From Paracoccaceae bacterium (GTDB taxonomy: Bacteria; Pseudomonadota; Alphaproteobacteria; Rhodobacterales; Rhodobacteraceae): a stretch of DNA of 64,000 nt. Made by a program: the position numbers and the translations under genes. Positions 11,009 to 21,105 of the stretch are shown here, piece after piece. Location: contig JAGWVA010000004.1 of the NCBI GenBank assembly GCA_028875855.1, positions 1-64,000 on the forward strand, in the 5' to 3' direction. The notes below the pieces were generated by a model. It had not been told where the DNA came from and did not search any database. It was given only the letters and a program-made list of their open reading frames with translations. Position 1 is the stretch's first letter; each line of letters starts with the position of its first letter.

Positions 11009-12331
11009 ATGCCGATGTCCGAACCCAAGAAGCTCTTCATCAAGTCCTATGGCTGCCAGATGAACGTCTATGACAGCGAGCGCATGGCCGAGGCGCTCGG
11101 GGCCGAAGGCTATGTCACGGTGGACAGCGCCGAGGCGGCGGACATGGTGCTTCTGAACACCTGCCACATCCGCGAGAAGGCCGCCGAGAAGGTCTATTCC
11201 GACCTTGGCCGCCTGCGCCCGCTCAAGACCGCCAAGCCCGACCTGAAGATCGGCGTCGCGGGGTGCGTGGCCCAGGCCGAGGGCGAAGAGATCCTGCGCC
11301 GGATGCCGCTCGTCGATCTGGTCGTGGGGCCGCAAAGCTACCACCGTCTGCCCGCCATGACGAAGGCGGTCGAGGGCGGCGCCCGCGCGGTGGACACCGA
11401 CTTCCCCGAGGAAGACAAGTTCGACCACCTGCCCGAACGCCCGGCACGCGCGGTGGGGCCCACGGCCTTCCTGACCGTGCAGGAGGGCTGCGACAAGTTC
11501 TGCGCCTTCTGCGTGGTGCCCTATACGCGCGGCGCGGAAGTCAGCCGCCCCGCGGACCGCATCCTGTCCGAGGCGCGGGTGCTGGTCGAAAAGGGCGCGA
11601 AGGAGATCACGCTGCTTGGCCAGAACGTCAACGCCTGGCATGGCGGCGCGGGTGGTCTTGGCGCGCTCGTGCGCCATCTGGCCGCGATCGACGGTCTTGA
11701 GCGCATCCGCTACACGACCTCGCATCCCAACGACATGGACGACGACCTGATCGCGGCCCATGGCGATTGCGAGAAGCTGATGCCCTACCTGCATCTGCCG
11801 GTGCAGTCCGGGTCCGACCGTATCCTGAAGGCGATGGCGCGCAAGCATACGGCCGCCGACTACCTTCGTCTCGTCGAACGCATCCGCGCGGCCCGGCCCG
11901 ACATCCTGCTGACCTCGGATTTCATCGTGGGCTTCCCTGGCGAGACGGAGGCGGATTTCCAGGCCACGCTCGATCTGATCGAGGCGGTGGGCTACGGCAC
12001 CGCCTTTTCGTTCAAATACTCCGCCCGGCCCGGGACGCCCGCAGCGGAAAAGACCCCGGTGGACGCGGCGGAGGCCGACGACCGCCTGCAACGTCTTCAG
12101 GCCCTGCTGACCCGCCAGCAAAAGGCCGCGCAGGCCGCGATGGTGGGCCGCGAGGTCAAGGTGCTTTTCGAAAAACCGGGCCGTCAGGCGGGGCAGATCA
12201 CCGGCAAGTCGGACTACCTGCACGCCGTCCATGCCGAAGCGCCCGAGGCGATGATCGGCACCATCCAGCGGGTGCGAATCACGCGGTCCGATCCGAATTC
12301 GCTGGCCGGTGTCGTCACGAATCTGCCCTGA
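11009..12331 (+). CDS. miaB: tRNA (N6-isopentenyl adenosine(37)-C2)-methylthiotransferase MiaB
   Basis: 440 aa; [15 protein letters not shown], radical-SAM [16 protein letters not shown]-terminal TRAM-like region. Confidence 0.96.
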   Translation: MPMSEPKKLFIKSYGCQMNVYDSERMAEALGAEGYVTVDSAEAADMVLLNTCHIREKAAEKVYSDLGRLRPLKTAKPDLKIGVAGCVAQAEGEEILRRMPLVDLVVGPQSYHRLPAMTKAVEGGARAVDTDFPEEDKFDHLPERPARAVGPTAFLTVQEGCDKFCAFCVVPYTRGAEVSRPADRILSEARVLVEKGAKEITLLGQNVNAWHGGAGGLGALVRHLAAIDGLERIRYTTSHPNDMDDDLIAAHGDCEKLMPYLHLPVQSGSDRILKAMARKHTAADYLRLVERIRAARPDILLTSDFIVGFPGETEADFQATLDLIEAVGYGTAFSFKYSARPGTPAAEKTPVDAAEADDRLQRLQALLTRQQKAAQAAMVGREVKVLFEKPGRQAGQITGKSDYLHAVHAEAPEAMIGTIQRVRITRSDPNSLAGVVTNLP

Positions 12332-12537
12332 AGTCGCCATCGCCCTGACCTAAGGGCGGTGGGATTGACGGAAGTTGCGCGACAATGCCCGCGGAGCAGC
12401 GGTGACTGTTGCGCAAGCAGATGCAATAAATGATTAGAATTATTAATAAATTTCACCCGTGACACCAACATGGTCTAGGATCGTGGGACCAGGCGCAAGC
12501 GGCGCCGGAAACCTCGATGGACCGAAAGGGGTTGCGT

Positions 12538-13116
12538 ATGACCATTACCAAACGGCCGCTGCTGGCCGGACTTACCACACTTGCGATCGGCGCCGCGGCG
12601 TTTGTCGCGCTGGCCGCATCGGCCGGCGCAGCGAAGGCGGAGGCCACCTATCTGAACGGCGCGAAGCCGACCGTCTGGACCGACCCCGATGGCTGCCACC
12701 ACTATGCCATTTACAATGGCTTCCAGGGCTTCATGGCGCCGGCGATCAATCCCGACGGCTCGCTCGACTGCGCCGGCGCGAAGGCGCAGCCCTGCCTGAT
12801 CGCCTCGACCGACCAGCTGTTCCGCACCGGCAGCTATGCGATCGGCTACGAAGGCCGCCGCCGGCTGGAGGATTTCTTCCGCCAGAACGGCTCGACCTCC
12901 TACGCGATCAACGGCCACACGGACAACGTGGGTGGCTATGACTACAACATCCGCCTGTCGATCCACCGGGCCGAGGCCGTGGCCGCCATCGCGCGCAGCG
13001 TGGGCGCCAATGTCACTTCGGTGCAGGGCTTCGGCTACACCCAACCGCGCGCGTCGAATGCGACTGTCGAGGGCCGAGCCCAGAACCGTCGCGTCGAAGT
13101 TATGTGCCGGAATTGA
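12538..13116 (+). CDS. OmpA-family protein with N-terminal two-Cys module
   Basis: Signal peptide MTITKRPLLAGLTTLAIGAAAFVALAASAGAAKA; C-terminal OmpA-like INGHTDNVGGYDYNIRLSIHRAEAVAA...NRRVEV. Confidence 0.88.
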   Translation: MTITKRPLLAGLTTLAIGAAAFVALAASAGAAKAEATYLNGAKPTVWTDPDGCHHYAIYNGFQGFMAPAINPDGSLDCAGAKAQPCLIASTDQLFRTGSYAIGYEGRRRLEDFFRQNGSTSYAINGHTDNVGGYDYNIRLSIHRAEAVAAIARSVGANVTSVQGFGYTQPRASNATVEGRAQNRRVEVMCRN

Positions 13117-13130
13117 GAGGGAGACCCGAG

Positions 13131-13412
13131 ATGAAAGCGAAGATCCTTCTCGCGCTGCTGGGCGTCGGCATGATGTCGGCCTGCTCTGGCAACCTGGCGA
13201 TGCCCTACGACGTGCCGCTGTCGCAGCCCGCGAACGAGAATGTCGGCGTCTGGGTCAGCCCCAAGGGCTGCCAGAACTGGTATTTCATCGACGGCACCGG
13301 CGCCTTCATGTCGCCGCGCCTGACGCCGAACGGCAAGCCCGTCTGCAACACGCCCGCGCTGCCGCCCAAGGCTGCCGCCGTCGGCGTGCCCGCGCCGGCA
13401 ACGGGGATGTAA
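13131..13412 (+). CDS. Small secreted protein / putative lipoprotein sharing a module with the upstream OmpA-family protein
   Basis: MKAKILLALLGVGMMSACSG lipobox-like signal; VWVSPKGCQNWYFIDGTGAFMSPRLTPNGKPVC. Confidence 0.78.
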   Translation: MKAKILLALLGVGMMSACSGNLAMPYDVPLSQPANENVGVWVSPKGCQNWYFIDGTGAFMSPRLTPNGKPVCNTPALPPKAAAVGVPAPATGM

Positions 13413-13462
13413 CACCGCCAGAGGGCGGGCCGCAGTGCCCGTCCATCCGGCACGTGCCCGCG

Positions 13463-13490
13463 AAATCCGCCCCCCAAAGGGGCGGATTTT
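13463..13490. terminator. Rho-independent terminator-like hairpin
   Basis: aaatccgcccc-ccaaa-ggggcggattt + t; 11-bp perfect stem downstream of the lipoprotein gene. Confidence 0.85.
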
Positions 13491-13524
13491 GTCATCTTGG
13501 CGATAATTCCACACAATAGCTTGC

Positions 13525-14598
13525 ATGACGGGCCAGTTGGCCCCACCATCATCTCATGCTCTTGCAAAGGAGTCGTTATTGGGCATCACCGCGCTGACCC
13601 CCCCGCCTCGCCCGGAAGACGTCTTAGAAACGCTTCTGGAATTTCCCGACAACCGCCTGCTGATCGACCTTTGCGGGCAGTTCGACCGGAACCTTGCGCA
13701 GATCGAGCACCAGCTTGGCGTTCAGATCGTGCGGCGGGGCAACAGGTTGGCCGTGGCAGGTCCCGAGGCCGCCCGCAGTCAGACCGCGATCGTCCTGCGC
13801 GCGCTGTATGCGCGGCTCGAAACCGGCCGGCCGGTGGAAGCGGGCGATATCGACGGCGTGATCCGCCTTGGCGATCCGCTGACCGAGGCCACGCCGGGGC
13901 CGGGCGACCAGCTCGAGATGTTCCAGGGCGGCAAGGTCGAGATCCGCACCCGCCGCAAGATCATCGAACCCCGGACCGAGGCGCAGAAGGCCTATGTTAA
14001 GGCGCTCTACGGCCACGAACTGGGCTTCGGCATCGGCCCGGCGGGCACCGGCAAGACCTATCTTGCCGTCGCGGTCGGCGTGTCGATGCTGATCGGCGGT
14101 CATGTGGACAAGATCCTTCTGTCGCGCCCCGCCGTCGAGGCGGGCGAGCGGCTCGGCTTCCTGCCCGGCGACATGAAGGAGAAGGTCGATCCCTACATGC
14201 AGCCGCTCTACGACGCGCTGAACGATTTCCTGCCCCCCAAGCAGGTCCAGAAGATGCTCGAGGAAAAGCAGATCGAGATCGCGCCCCTGGCCTTCATGCG
14301 GGGGCGGACGCTGTCGAATGCCTTCGTCGTGCTGGACGAGGCGCAGAACGCGACCTCGATGCAGATGAAGATGTTCCTCACGCGGCTGGGCGAGGGCTCG
14401 CGCATGGTCGTAACGGGCGACCGCACGCAGGTCGATCTGCCGCGCGGCCAGGCTTCGGGGCTGGCCGAGGCCGAGCGCATCCTCAAGGGCGTCAAGGGCG
14501 TGAGTTTCAACTACTTCACCTCGAAGGACGTGGTTCGCCACCCGCTTGTCGCCCGCATCATCGAGGCGTATGAGCGCGACGATGAGGCCGCTGGTTGA
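13525..14598 (+). CDS. phoH: PhoH family ATPase
   Basis: GIGPAGTGKTYLAVAVGVSML Walker A, VVLDEAQNAT; ybeY downstream; start codon uncertain. Confidence 0.93.
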   Translation: MTGQLAPPSSHALAKESLLGITALTPPPRPEDVLETLLEFPDNRLLIDLCGQFDRNLAQIEHQLGVQIVRRGNRLAVAGPEAARSQTAIVLRALYARLETGRPVEAGDIDGVIRLGDPLTEATPGPGDQLEMFQGGKVEIRTRRKIIEPRTEAQKAYVKALYGHELGFGIGPAGTGKTYLAVAVGVSMLIGGHVDKILLSRPAVEAGERLGFLPGDMKEKVDPYMQPLYDALNDFLPPKQVQKMLEEKQIEIAPLAFMRGRTLSNAFVVLDEAQNATSMQMKMFLTRLGEGSRMVVTGDRTQVDLPRGQASGLAEAERILKGVKGVSFNYFTSKDVVRHPLVARIIEAYERDDEAAG

Positions 14599-15088
14599 CA
14601 CCGTGATCGAAGACGCGCGCTGGCAGGCCTTCGGCCTGCCGGGGCTGTCCGACCATGCCGCCCGCGCGGCGCTGTCCCATCTGGGGCTTGACCCCGAGGG
14701 TTTTCAGATCGTGCTGATGGGGTGCAACGACGCCCGCATCGCGGCCCTGAATGGCGATTTTCGCGCGAAACCCCGGCCGACCAATGTGCTCAGCTGGCCT
14801 TCCGAAGAACGTGCCGCCGCCGAGGAGGGGGGCACCCCCGACCTGCCGCAGCCCGGCTCTGTGGACGCGCCCGAGGAACTGGGCGACATCGCCATCGCCT
14901 GGGAGACCTGCGCGGCCGAGGCGGAGGCGGCACAAAAGCCGATGCAGGATCACGTCACGCATCTCGTCGTTCACGCAACCTTGCATCTTTTGGGCTATGA
15001 CCACATCCGCGAGGGCGACGCCCAGCTGATGGAAGGGCTGGAAACACGCATCCTTGCATCGCTGGGCCTTGATGACCCATATAGTTAG
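14582..15088 (+). CDS. ybeY: Endoribonuclease YbeY (rRNA maturation)
   Basis: Start MRPLVDTVIEDARW; HATLHLLGYDHI metal-binding motif. Confidence 0.95.
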   Translation: MRPLVDTVIEDARWQAFGLPGLSDHAARAALSHLGLDPEGFQIVLMGCNDARIAALNGDFRAKPRPTNVLSWPSEERAAAEEGGTPDLPQPGSVDAPEELGDIAIAWETCAAEAEAAQKPMQDHVTHLVVHATLHLLGYDHIREGDAQLMEGLETRILASLGLDDPYS

Positions 15089-15110
15089 GCGCTCGGCCAG
15101 GGGGCCGGAA

Positions 15111-16016
15111 ATGGAAGGAACGATGGGCAACAGCAGCGAAGGCTCTGCATCGGCAGAGGATGCCGACGAGCCGGGGCAGAGTCCGCAACGCGGCCTTTTC
15201 GGCCGTCTTTTCAAGGGGTTCGGCAGCGGTGACGCGGCCTCGGCAGAGACGCCGGAGGCTGGCCCGATGCCGGCATCGGGGCCCGCGCTCGGCCTGTCGA
15301 ACCTGCGCCGGCTGCGGGTCGATGACGTGGCGATCCCCAAGGCGGAGATCACCGCCGTCCCCGTCACCATCGGCAAGGAAGAACTGGTCGAGGCGTTCCG
15401 CGAAAGCGGCTATTCGCGCCTTCCGGTTTACAAGGGCACGCTGGACAGCCCTCTTGGCCTTGTGCTTCTGAAGGACCTCGCGCTCAGCTACGGCTTCAGC
15501 GCCGCGGGCGGACGCTTTTCCCTGCGCAAGATCCTGCGCCCGGTGCTTTACGCTCCGCCCTCGATGCCCGTCGGCGTGCTTTTGCAGAAGATGCAGCGCG
15601 ACCGCGTGCACATGGCGCTGGTGATCGACGAATATGGCGGCGTCGATGGCCTTGTGACGATGGAAGACCTTGTCGAGACGATCATCGGCGAGATCGAGGA
15701 CGAGCACGACGAGGACGAAGCCGGCCTGTGGACCGAGGAAAAGCCCGGCGTCTATCTTGCGCAGGCCCGCGCGCCGCTGGACGAATTCGAGGCGACCATC
15801 GGCATGAAGCTGCATTCCGACGACGCGGAGGAAGAGGTGGACACGCTCGGCGGCCTCGTCTTCCTGCTTTCGGGGCGCGTGCCCGCGCGGGGCGAAGTGA
15901 TCCCGCACGACAGCGGCGTGGTGTTCGAAGTGGTCGATGCCGATCCCCGGCGGATCAAGCGGCTGCGGGTGCGGCTGCCCGCCCCCCGGACGCGCGAGGA
16001 AGGGGACGACGGCTGA
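15111..16016 (+). CDS. corC: CBS-domain hemolysin-like transporter (CorC)
   Basis: MEGTMGNSSEGS...; CBS segments LVEAFRESGYSRLPVYKGTLD, VIDEYGGVDGLVTMEDLVETIIGEI; CorC_HlyC C-term. Confidence 0.9.
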   Translation: MEGTMGNSSEGSASAEDADEPGQSPQRGLFGRLFKGFGSGDAASAETPEAGPMPASGPALGLSNLRRLRVDDVAIPKAEITAVPVTIGKEELVEAFRESGYSRLPVYKGTLDSPLGLVLLKDLALSYGFSAAGGRFSLRKILRPVLYAPPSMPVGVLLQKMQRDRVHMALVIDEYGGVDGLVTMEDLVETIIGEIEDEHDEDEAGLWTEEKPGVYLAQARAPLDEFEATIGMKLHSDDAEEEVDTLGGLVFLLSGRVPARGEVIPHDSGVVFEVVDADPRRIKRLRVRLPAPRTREEGDDG

Positions 16017-16018
16017 CG

Positions 16019-17530
16019 ATGGCACGACGGCGGCTGCATTTCGGACGGCGCGGTCTGCGCCGCCCCGACAGGCTTCTGGCTGCGGCGTGTCTGGGCGCCA
16101 TGGCCGCCGCGGGGCAGGCCCCGCTTGGGTTTTGGTGGCTGACGCTGCCCGCGCTGTGGCTGCTGACATGGCTCGTCACCTTGCCCGAAGACACGCGCGG
16201 CACGGCGGCGCTGGGCTGGGCCGCGGGCGCGGGCTACTTTGCCGCGTCGATGTTCTGGATCATGGACCCGTTCTACGTCGATCCGGCCCGCGACGGCTGG
16301 ATGGCGCCCTTTGCGCTGGTCGGCATGGCCGGGGGCATGGCGATCTTCTGGGGCCTTGCGGGGGCGCTGGCGGGCTGGCTGGGCGGCCGCGACAGGACCG
16401 GCCGCGCGCTTGGCTTTGCCGTCGGGCTTGCCTTCACGGGCCTGCTGCGCAGCTATGTCCTGACGGGACTGCCCTGGGCGCTGGTCGGGCATGTCTGGGT
16501 CGGAACATGGGTCGCGCAGGCCGACGCCGTGGTGGGGCCCATCGGTCTGAGCATGCTCACGACCCTCGCCGCCGCCGCGCCGGTCGCCTTCGGGCTGGTC
16601 CGCGGCGGGCTTCTGGTCTGGGCACTCCTTGGCTCCGCTGTCGCCTTCGGCGGCTGGCGGCTGCGCCAGCCCGACCCGCCCGCGCGGCCGCAGATCGTGC
16701 GGCTGGTCCAACCCAACGCGGCGCAGAGCCTCAAGTGGCGGCCCGACATGGCGCCGGTGTTCTTCCGCCGCCTGCTGGCCGAGACCGAGGCGCCGGGCAA
16801 ACGCGATCTGACGATCTGGCCCGAAACCTCGGTGCCTTTCCTGTTGAACCGGGCGGGCGCGGGGCTTGGTATCATCGCCGAGGCCGGGCAGGGCGCCCCG
16901 GTGGCCCTTGGCATCCAGCGGACCGAGGGGTTTCGCGCCTACAACAGCCTTGCCGTGATCCAGCCCGACGGCCGCGTGGGCGCGGTCTATGACAAGCACC
17001 ACCTCGTGCCCTTCGGCGAATACATCCCGCTCGGGAACCTGTTCTACGACCTGACCGGGGTTCCGACCTATGCGCCGTCGCAGGGCTACGGCTACAGCCC
17101 CGGCCCGGGGCCGCAGGTGCTGGACCTCGGCGCGCTTGGGCATGTCCTGCCGCTGATCTGCTACGAGGGCATCTTTCCGCAGGACCTGCGCACGGGGCGC
17201 AGGCCCGACTGGATCGTGCAGATCACCGACGATGGCTGGTTCGGCACTCTGGCAGGGCCCTACCAGCATCTTGCGCAGGTCCGGCTGCGCGCGATCGGGC
17301 AGGGCTTGCCGATCCTGCGGGTCGCCAATACCGGCGTGACGGCGGTGATCGACGCGAAGGGCCGCGTGCTGAAAAGCCTTCCGCTCGATACGCAGGGCCA
17401 TATCGACACGGCCATTCCCGGCGCGCTTGCCCCCACGCCCTACAGCCGCACGGGCGATTGGCCGATGCTGGAGATCCTTTTGGCCGCCGGTGCAGGGATT
17501 GTTTCCCGCCGCAGGCGGCTCGGCCATTGA
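16019..17530 (+). CDS. lnt: Apolipoprotein N-acyltransferase
   Basis: Start MARRRLHFGRRGLRR; nitrilase-fold segment WPETSVPF, YDKHHLVPFGEYIPL, ICYEGIFP. Confidence 0.93.
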   Translation: MARRRLHFGRRGLRRPDRLLAAACLGAMAAAGQAPLGFWWLTLPALWLLTWLVTLPEDTRGTAALGWAAGAGYFAASMFWIMDPFYVDPARDGWMAPFALVGMAGGMAIFWGLAGALAGWLGGRDRTGRALGFAVGLAFTGLLRSYVLTGLPWALVGHVWVGTWVAQADAVVGPIGLSMLTTLAAAAPVAFGLVRGGLLVWALLGSAVAFGGWRLRQPDPPARPQIVRLVQPNAAQSLKWRPDMAPVFFRRLLAETEAPGKRDLTIWPETSVPFLLNRAGAGLGIIAEAGQGAPVALGIQRTEGFRAYNSLAVIQPDGRVGAVYDKHHLVPFGEYIPLGNLFYDLTGVPTYAPSQGYGYSPGPGPQVLDLGALGHVLPLICYEGIFPQDLRTGRRPDWIVQITDDGWFGTLAGPYQHLAQVRLRAIGQGLPILRVANTGVTAVIDAKGRVLKSLPLDTQGHIDTAIPGALAPTPYSRTGDWPMLEILLAAGAGIVSRRRRLGH

Positions 17531-17565
17531 CCCCGGCCCTGTGCGGGACTAACTCCGTGTGATCA

Positions 17566-17614
17566 AACCGTCACAACGGCTTCCTGGCGTGGCGGGGCTT
17601 TCCCAACGGAGCAC
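17566..17614 (+). ncRNA. SAM/SAH riboswitch (metK leader)
   Basis: aaccgtcacaacggcttcctggcgtggcggggctttcccaacggagca: matches the conserved CACAACGGCUUCCUGRCGUG ... GGAGCA core of the Rhodobacterales SAM/SAH motif, immediately upstream of metK ATG. Confidence 0.92.
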
Positions 17615-17620
17615 CATCCC

Positions 17621-18790
17621 ATGTCGCGCAAGAATTACGTCTTTACCTCCGAGTCCGTCTCGGAGGGGCACCCGGACAAGGTCTGTGACCGGATTTCGGA
17701 TGCGGTCCTCGACGCCTTCCTGGCCGAGGAACCCCACGCCCGTGTCGCCTGCGAAACCTTTGCCACCACCAACCGCGTCGTTGTCGGCGGCGAGGTGGGC
17801 CTGTCCGACGCCGTGCGCCTGTCCGAATACATGGGCAAGGTCGATGGCATCGTGCGCGACTGCGTGAAGGACATCGGCTACGAACAGGACGAGTTCCACT
17901 GGGACACGATCGAGGTCGCGAACTACCTGCACCGCCAGTCGGCCCATATCGCGCAAGGCGTGGACCGCGACGGGGCAGGCGATCAGGGCATCATGTTCGG
18001 CTATGCCGTGACCGAGACGCCCGAGCTGATGCCGGCGCCGATCCACTATGCCCATGCGATCCTGCACCGGCTGGCGGCGGCGCGGAAGTCGGGCGACGCC
18101 CCCGACCTGCGGCCTGACGCCAAGTCGCAACTCACGCTGCGCTACGAGGACGGCAAGCCCGTCGAGGTGATGCAGCTCGTGCTCTCGACCCAGCACGCGC
18201 ATGAACACCAGACCTCGGACGACATCCGCGCCATCGTGGAGCCCTATATCCGCGAGGTGCTGCCCTCGGGCTGGCTGACCGAGAAGACGGAATGGTGGGT
18301 GAACCCGACCGGCACCTTTGTCATCGGCGGCCCCGACGGGGATGCGGGCCTCACGGGGCGCAAGATCATCGTGGACACCTACGGCGGGGCCGCGCCCCAT
18401 GGCGGCGGCGCCTTCTCGGGCAAGGACCCGACCAAGGTGGACCGCTCGGCGGCCTATGCGGCGCGGTATCTGGCGAAGAACGTCGTGGCCTCCGGCGCGG
18501 CGGAGCGCTGCACGATCCAGCTCTCCTATGCGATCGGCGTGGCGAAGCCGCTGTCGATCTATGTCGATACCCACGGCACCGGCGAGGTCGAGGAAGAGGC
18601 GATCGAACGCGCGCTGGCCGAGGTGATGGACCTCACCCCGCGCGGCATCCGCACGCATCTGGACCTCAACCGCCCGATCTACGCGCGCACCGCCGCCTAC
18701 GGCCATTTCGGTCGCCCGCCCGAGAATGACGGCGGCTTTTCCTGGGAGCGCACCGACCTCACCGAGGCGCTGAAGAAGGCGATCCGCTGA
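17621..18790 (+). CDS. metK: S-adenosylmethionine synthase
   Basis: 389 aa [34 protein letters not shown]. Confidence 0.98.
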   Translation: MSRKNYVFTSESVSEGHPDKVCDRISDAVLDAFLAEEPHARVACETFATTNRVVVGGEVGLSDAVRLSEYMGKVDGIVRDCVKDIGYEQDEFHWDTIEVANYLHRQSAHIAQGVDRDGAGDQGIMFGYAVTETPELMPAPIHYAHAILHRLAAARKSGDAPDLRPDAKSQLTLRYEDGKPVEVMQLVLSTQHAHEHQTSDDIRAIVEPYIREVLPSGWLTEKTEWWVNPTGTFVIGGPDGDAGLTGRKIIVDTYGGAAPHGGGAFSGKDPTKVDRSAAYAARYLAKNVVASGAAERCTIQLSYAIGVAKPLSIYVDTHGTGEVEEEAIERALAEVMDLTPRGIRTHLDLNRPIYARTAAYGHFGRPPENDGGFSWERTDLTEALKKAIR

Positions 18791-19251
18791 TGACGACCGA
18801 TGTGACCGGCCTCACGCAGCTTGGCGCGCATGTCGAGGCGCCCAAGACCCCGGAAGAGGCGGTGATGGAACGCGTGCCCTCGCCCCACAAGGGCACGCAC
18901 TACGTCGTGCGCTTCACCGCGCCCGAGTTCACCTCGCTCTGCCCGATGACGGGACAGCCGGATTTCGCCCATCTGGTGATCGATTACATCCCCCGCGACT
19001 GGCTGGTGGAATCGAAGTCGCTGAAGCTGTTCCTGACCAGCTTTCGCAACCATGGCGCCTTTCACGAAGATTGTTCGGTCTATGTCGCGAAGCGGCTGGT
19101 GGACCTGCTCGACCCGGAATGGCTGCGCATCGGGGCCTACTGGTATCCGCGCGGCGGCATCCCGATCGACGTCTTCTGGCAGACCGGGCCCGCGCCCGAA
19201 GGGGTCTGGCTGCCCGATCAGGGCGTGCCGGGCTATCGCGGGCGGGGCTAA
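18790..19251 (+). CDS. queF: NADPH-dependent 7-cyano-7-deazaguanine reductase
   Basis: 153 aa; [36 protein letters not shown] overlap with metK. Confidence 0.95.
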   Translation: MTTDVTGLTQLGAHVEAPKTPEEAVMERVPSPHKGTHYVVRFTAPEFTSLCPMTGQPDFAHLVIDYIPRDWLVESKSLKLFLTSFRNHGAFHEDCSVYVAKRLVDLLDPEWLRIGAYWYPRGGIPIDVFWQTGPAPEGVWLPDQGVPGYRGRG

Positions 19252-19437
19252 GGTCACGGGCGGCGCGGGGACGCTGCGCGTCGCCATGGATCGCGTTCAC
19301 CGGTGGCGCAATCCGTGACGACCTCCGGGGGGGTCGGGCCATGAGGAAAGGTGCTTCTCGTGGTCCTTTTCATTTGAGGTTCCTGGGCTAAGTGCCTGTC
19401 GTGACAGCACGACGTCGCCCGAAGAAGGAGAGTTCCG

Positions 19438-20307
19438 ATGAGCGATACCGAATACACGCCGCCGAAGGTCTGGGAATGGAAAAAGCCTTCGGGCGGCACC
19501 TTCGCCTCGATCAACCGGCCCATCGCGGGTCCGACGCACGAGAAGGAACTTCCCGTCGGCAAGCATCCGCTTCAGCTTTATTCGCTGGCGACCCCCAACG
19601 GCGTGAAGGTCACCGTGATGCTCGAAGAGCTGCTGGCCAAGGGGCATGTGGGCGCGGAATACGACGCCTGGATCATCCGCATCGGCGATGGCGATCAGTT
19701 CGGTTCGGGCTTTGTCGCGGTCAACCCGAACTCGAAGATCCCGGCGATGATGGACCGTTCGGGGCCCGAGCCGGTGCGGCTGTTCGAGTCGGGCTCGATC
19801 CTCTTCTACCTCGCCGAGAAGTTCGGGGAATTTCTGCCCGCCTCCGGCGCCGCCCGGGCCGAGGTGATGAACTGGCTTTTCTGGCAGATGGGTTCGGCCC
19901 CCTATCTTGGCGGCGGCTTCGGCCATTTCTACGCCTATGCGCCGGTGAAGATCGAATATGCGATCGACCGCTTTGCGATGGAAACCAAGCGGCAGCTTGA
20001 CGTGCTGAACCGCAACCTTGCGGATCGGCATTTCATCGCGGGCGACGACTACACCATCGCCGACATGGCGATCTGGGCCTGGTATGGCCAGCTTGCCCTT
20101 GGCCGGCAGTATAACGCGGGCGAATTCCTTGACGTGGAAAGCTACGACCATGTCCAGCGCTGGGCGAAGGAGATCGACGCCCGCCCCGCCGTGAAGCGCG
20201 GCCGCATGGTCAACCGCGCCTTTGGCGAGCCGGAACTGCAACTGCACGAACGCCACGACGCCAGCGACTTCGACACGAAGACGCAGGACAAGTTGCAGGG
20301 CAAATAG
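19438..20307 (+). CDS. yghU: Glutathione S-transferase family / glutathione-dependent disulfide-bond oxidoreductase
   Basis: 289 aa MSDTEYTPPKVWEWKKPSGGTFASINRPIAGPTHEKELPVGKHPLQLYSLATPNGVKV. Confidence 0.9.
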   Translation: MSDTEYTPPKVWEWKKPSGGTFASINRPIAGPTHEKELPVGKHPLQLYSLATPNGVKVTVMLEELLAKGHVGAEYDAWIIRIGDGDQFGSGFVAVNPNSKIPAMMDRSGPEPVRLFESGSILFYLAEKFGEFLPASGAARAEVMNWLFWQMGSAPYLGGGFGHFYAYAPVKIEYAIDRFAMETKRQLDVLNRNLADRHFIAGDDYTIADMAIWAWYGQLALGRQYNAGEFLDVESYDHVQRWAKEIDARPAVKRGRMVNRAFGEPELQLHERHDASDFDTKTQDKLQGK

Positions 20308-20398
20308 GCCCGACCCGGGGCTGACGCCCAAGGGTTGACGGCGAAGGGGATGCGGGGCTAGACCCCCGCATCCTGAAGCCAGCCGGACGGGCCCGAGA

Positions 20399-21094
20399 AT
20401 GACCGAGACGACAGAGCGGGAATGGCGCAACTTCTATGGCCGTCGCCATGGCAAGACGCTCCGCACGAGCCAGCGCGGCTATCTGGACGAAGACCTCGCC
20501 CGCCTTGCGCCGAAGGGCGTGAGCCATGAGGACAACCCCGCCCGCCAACCGATCGACCCGGCAGAGATCTTCGGCGATGCGCGTCCCGTCTGGCTCGAGA
20601 TCGGCTTCGGCGGGGGCGAGCATATGGTGCACATGGCCGCCCGCTATCCCGACATCGGCCTGATCGGCTGCGAGCCTTTCGTGAACGGCGTGGCGATGCT
20701 GCTGGGCAAGATCCGGCAGGCAGGGGTGGAAAACCTCGCGGTCTATCCGGGGGATGTGCGGGATCTGTTCGACGTGCTGCCCGACGGCAGCATCTCGAAG
20801 GCCTTCCTGAACTACCCCGATCCCTGGCCGAAGAAGCGCCATCACCGGCGCCGGTTCGTCACGCAGGGCCATCTGGTGCCGCTCGCCCGCGTGATGCGGC
20901 CGGGGGCCGAGTTCCGGGTGGCGACCGATATCCCCGATTACGTGCGCCAGACGCTGGAAGAAGTCCCGCAGGCCGGGTTCGACCTGATCGCCGAAGGCGG
21001 CACGCCGTGGGAGGATTGGCTGTCCACGCGCTACGAACAGAAGGCGCTGCGCGAGGGACGGGTGCCGCATTACGTGACCTTCAGGCGGCGCTGA
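20399..21094 (+). CDS. trmB: tRNA (guanosine(46)-N7)-methyltransferase
   Basis: 231 aa; WLEIGFGGGEHM, YPDPWPKKRHHRRRFV. Confidence 0.95.
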   Translation: MTETTEREWRNFYGRRHGKTLRTSQRGYLDEDLARLAPKGVSHEDNPARQPIDPAEIFGDARPVWLEIGFGGGEHMVHMAARYPDIGLIGCEPFVNGVAMLLGKIRQAGVENLAVYPGDVRDLFDVLPDGSISKAFLNYPDPWPKKRHHRRRFVTQGHLVPLARVMRPGAEFRVATDIPDYVRQTLEEVPQAGFDLIAEGGTPWEDWLSTRYEQKALREGRVPHYVTFRRR

Positions 21095-21105
21095 ACCGCC
21101 CGGCC

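Noticed and set aside
19398-19413. GTCGTG-ACAG-CACGAC inverted repeat upstream of yghU
   Set aside because: Short GC palindrome, expected by chance at this GC content; no supporting regulator
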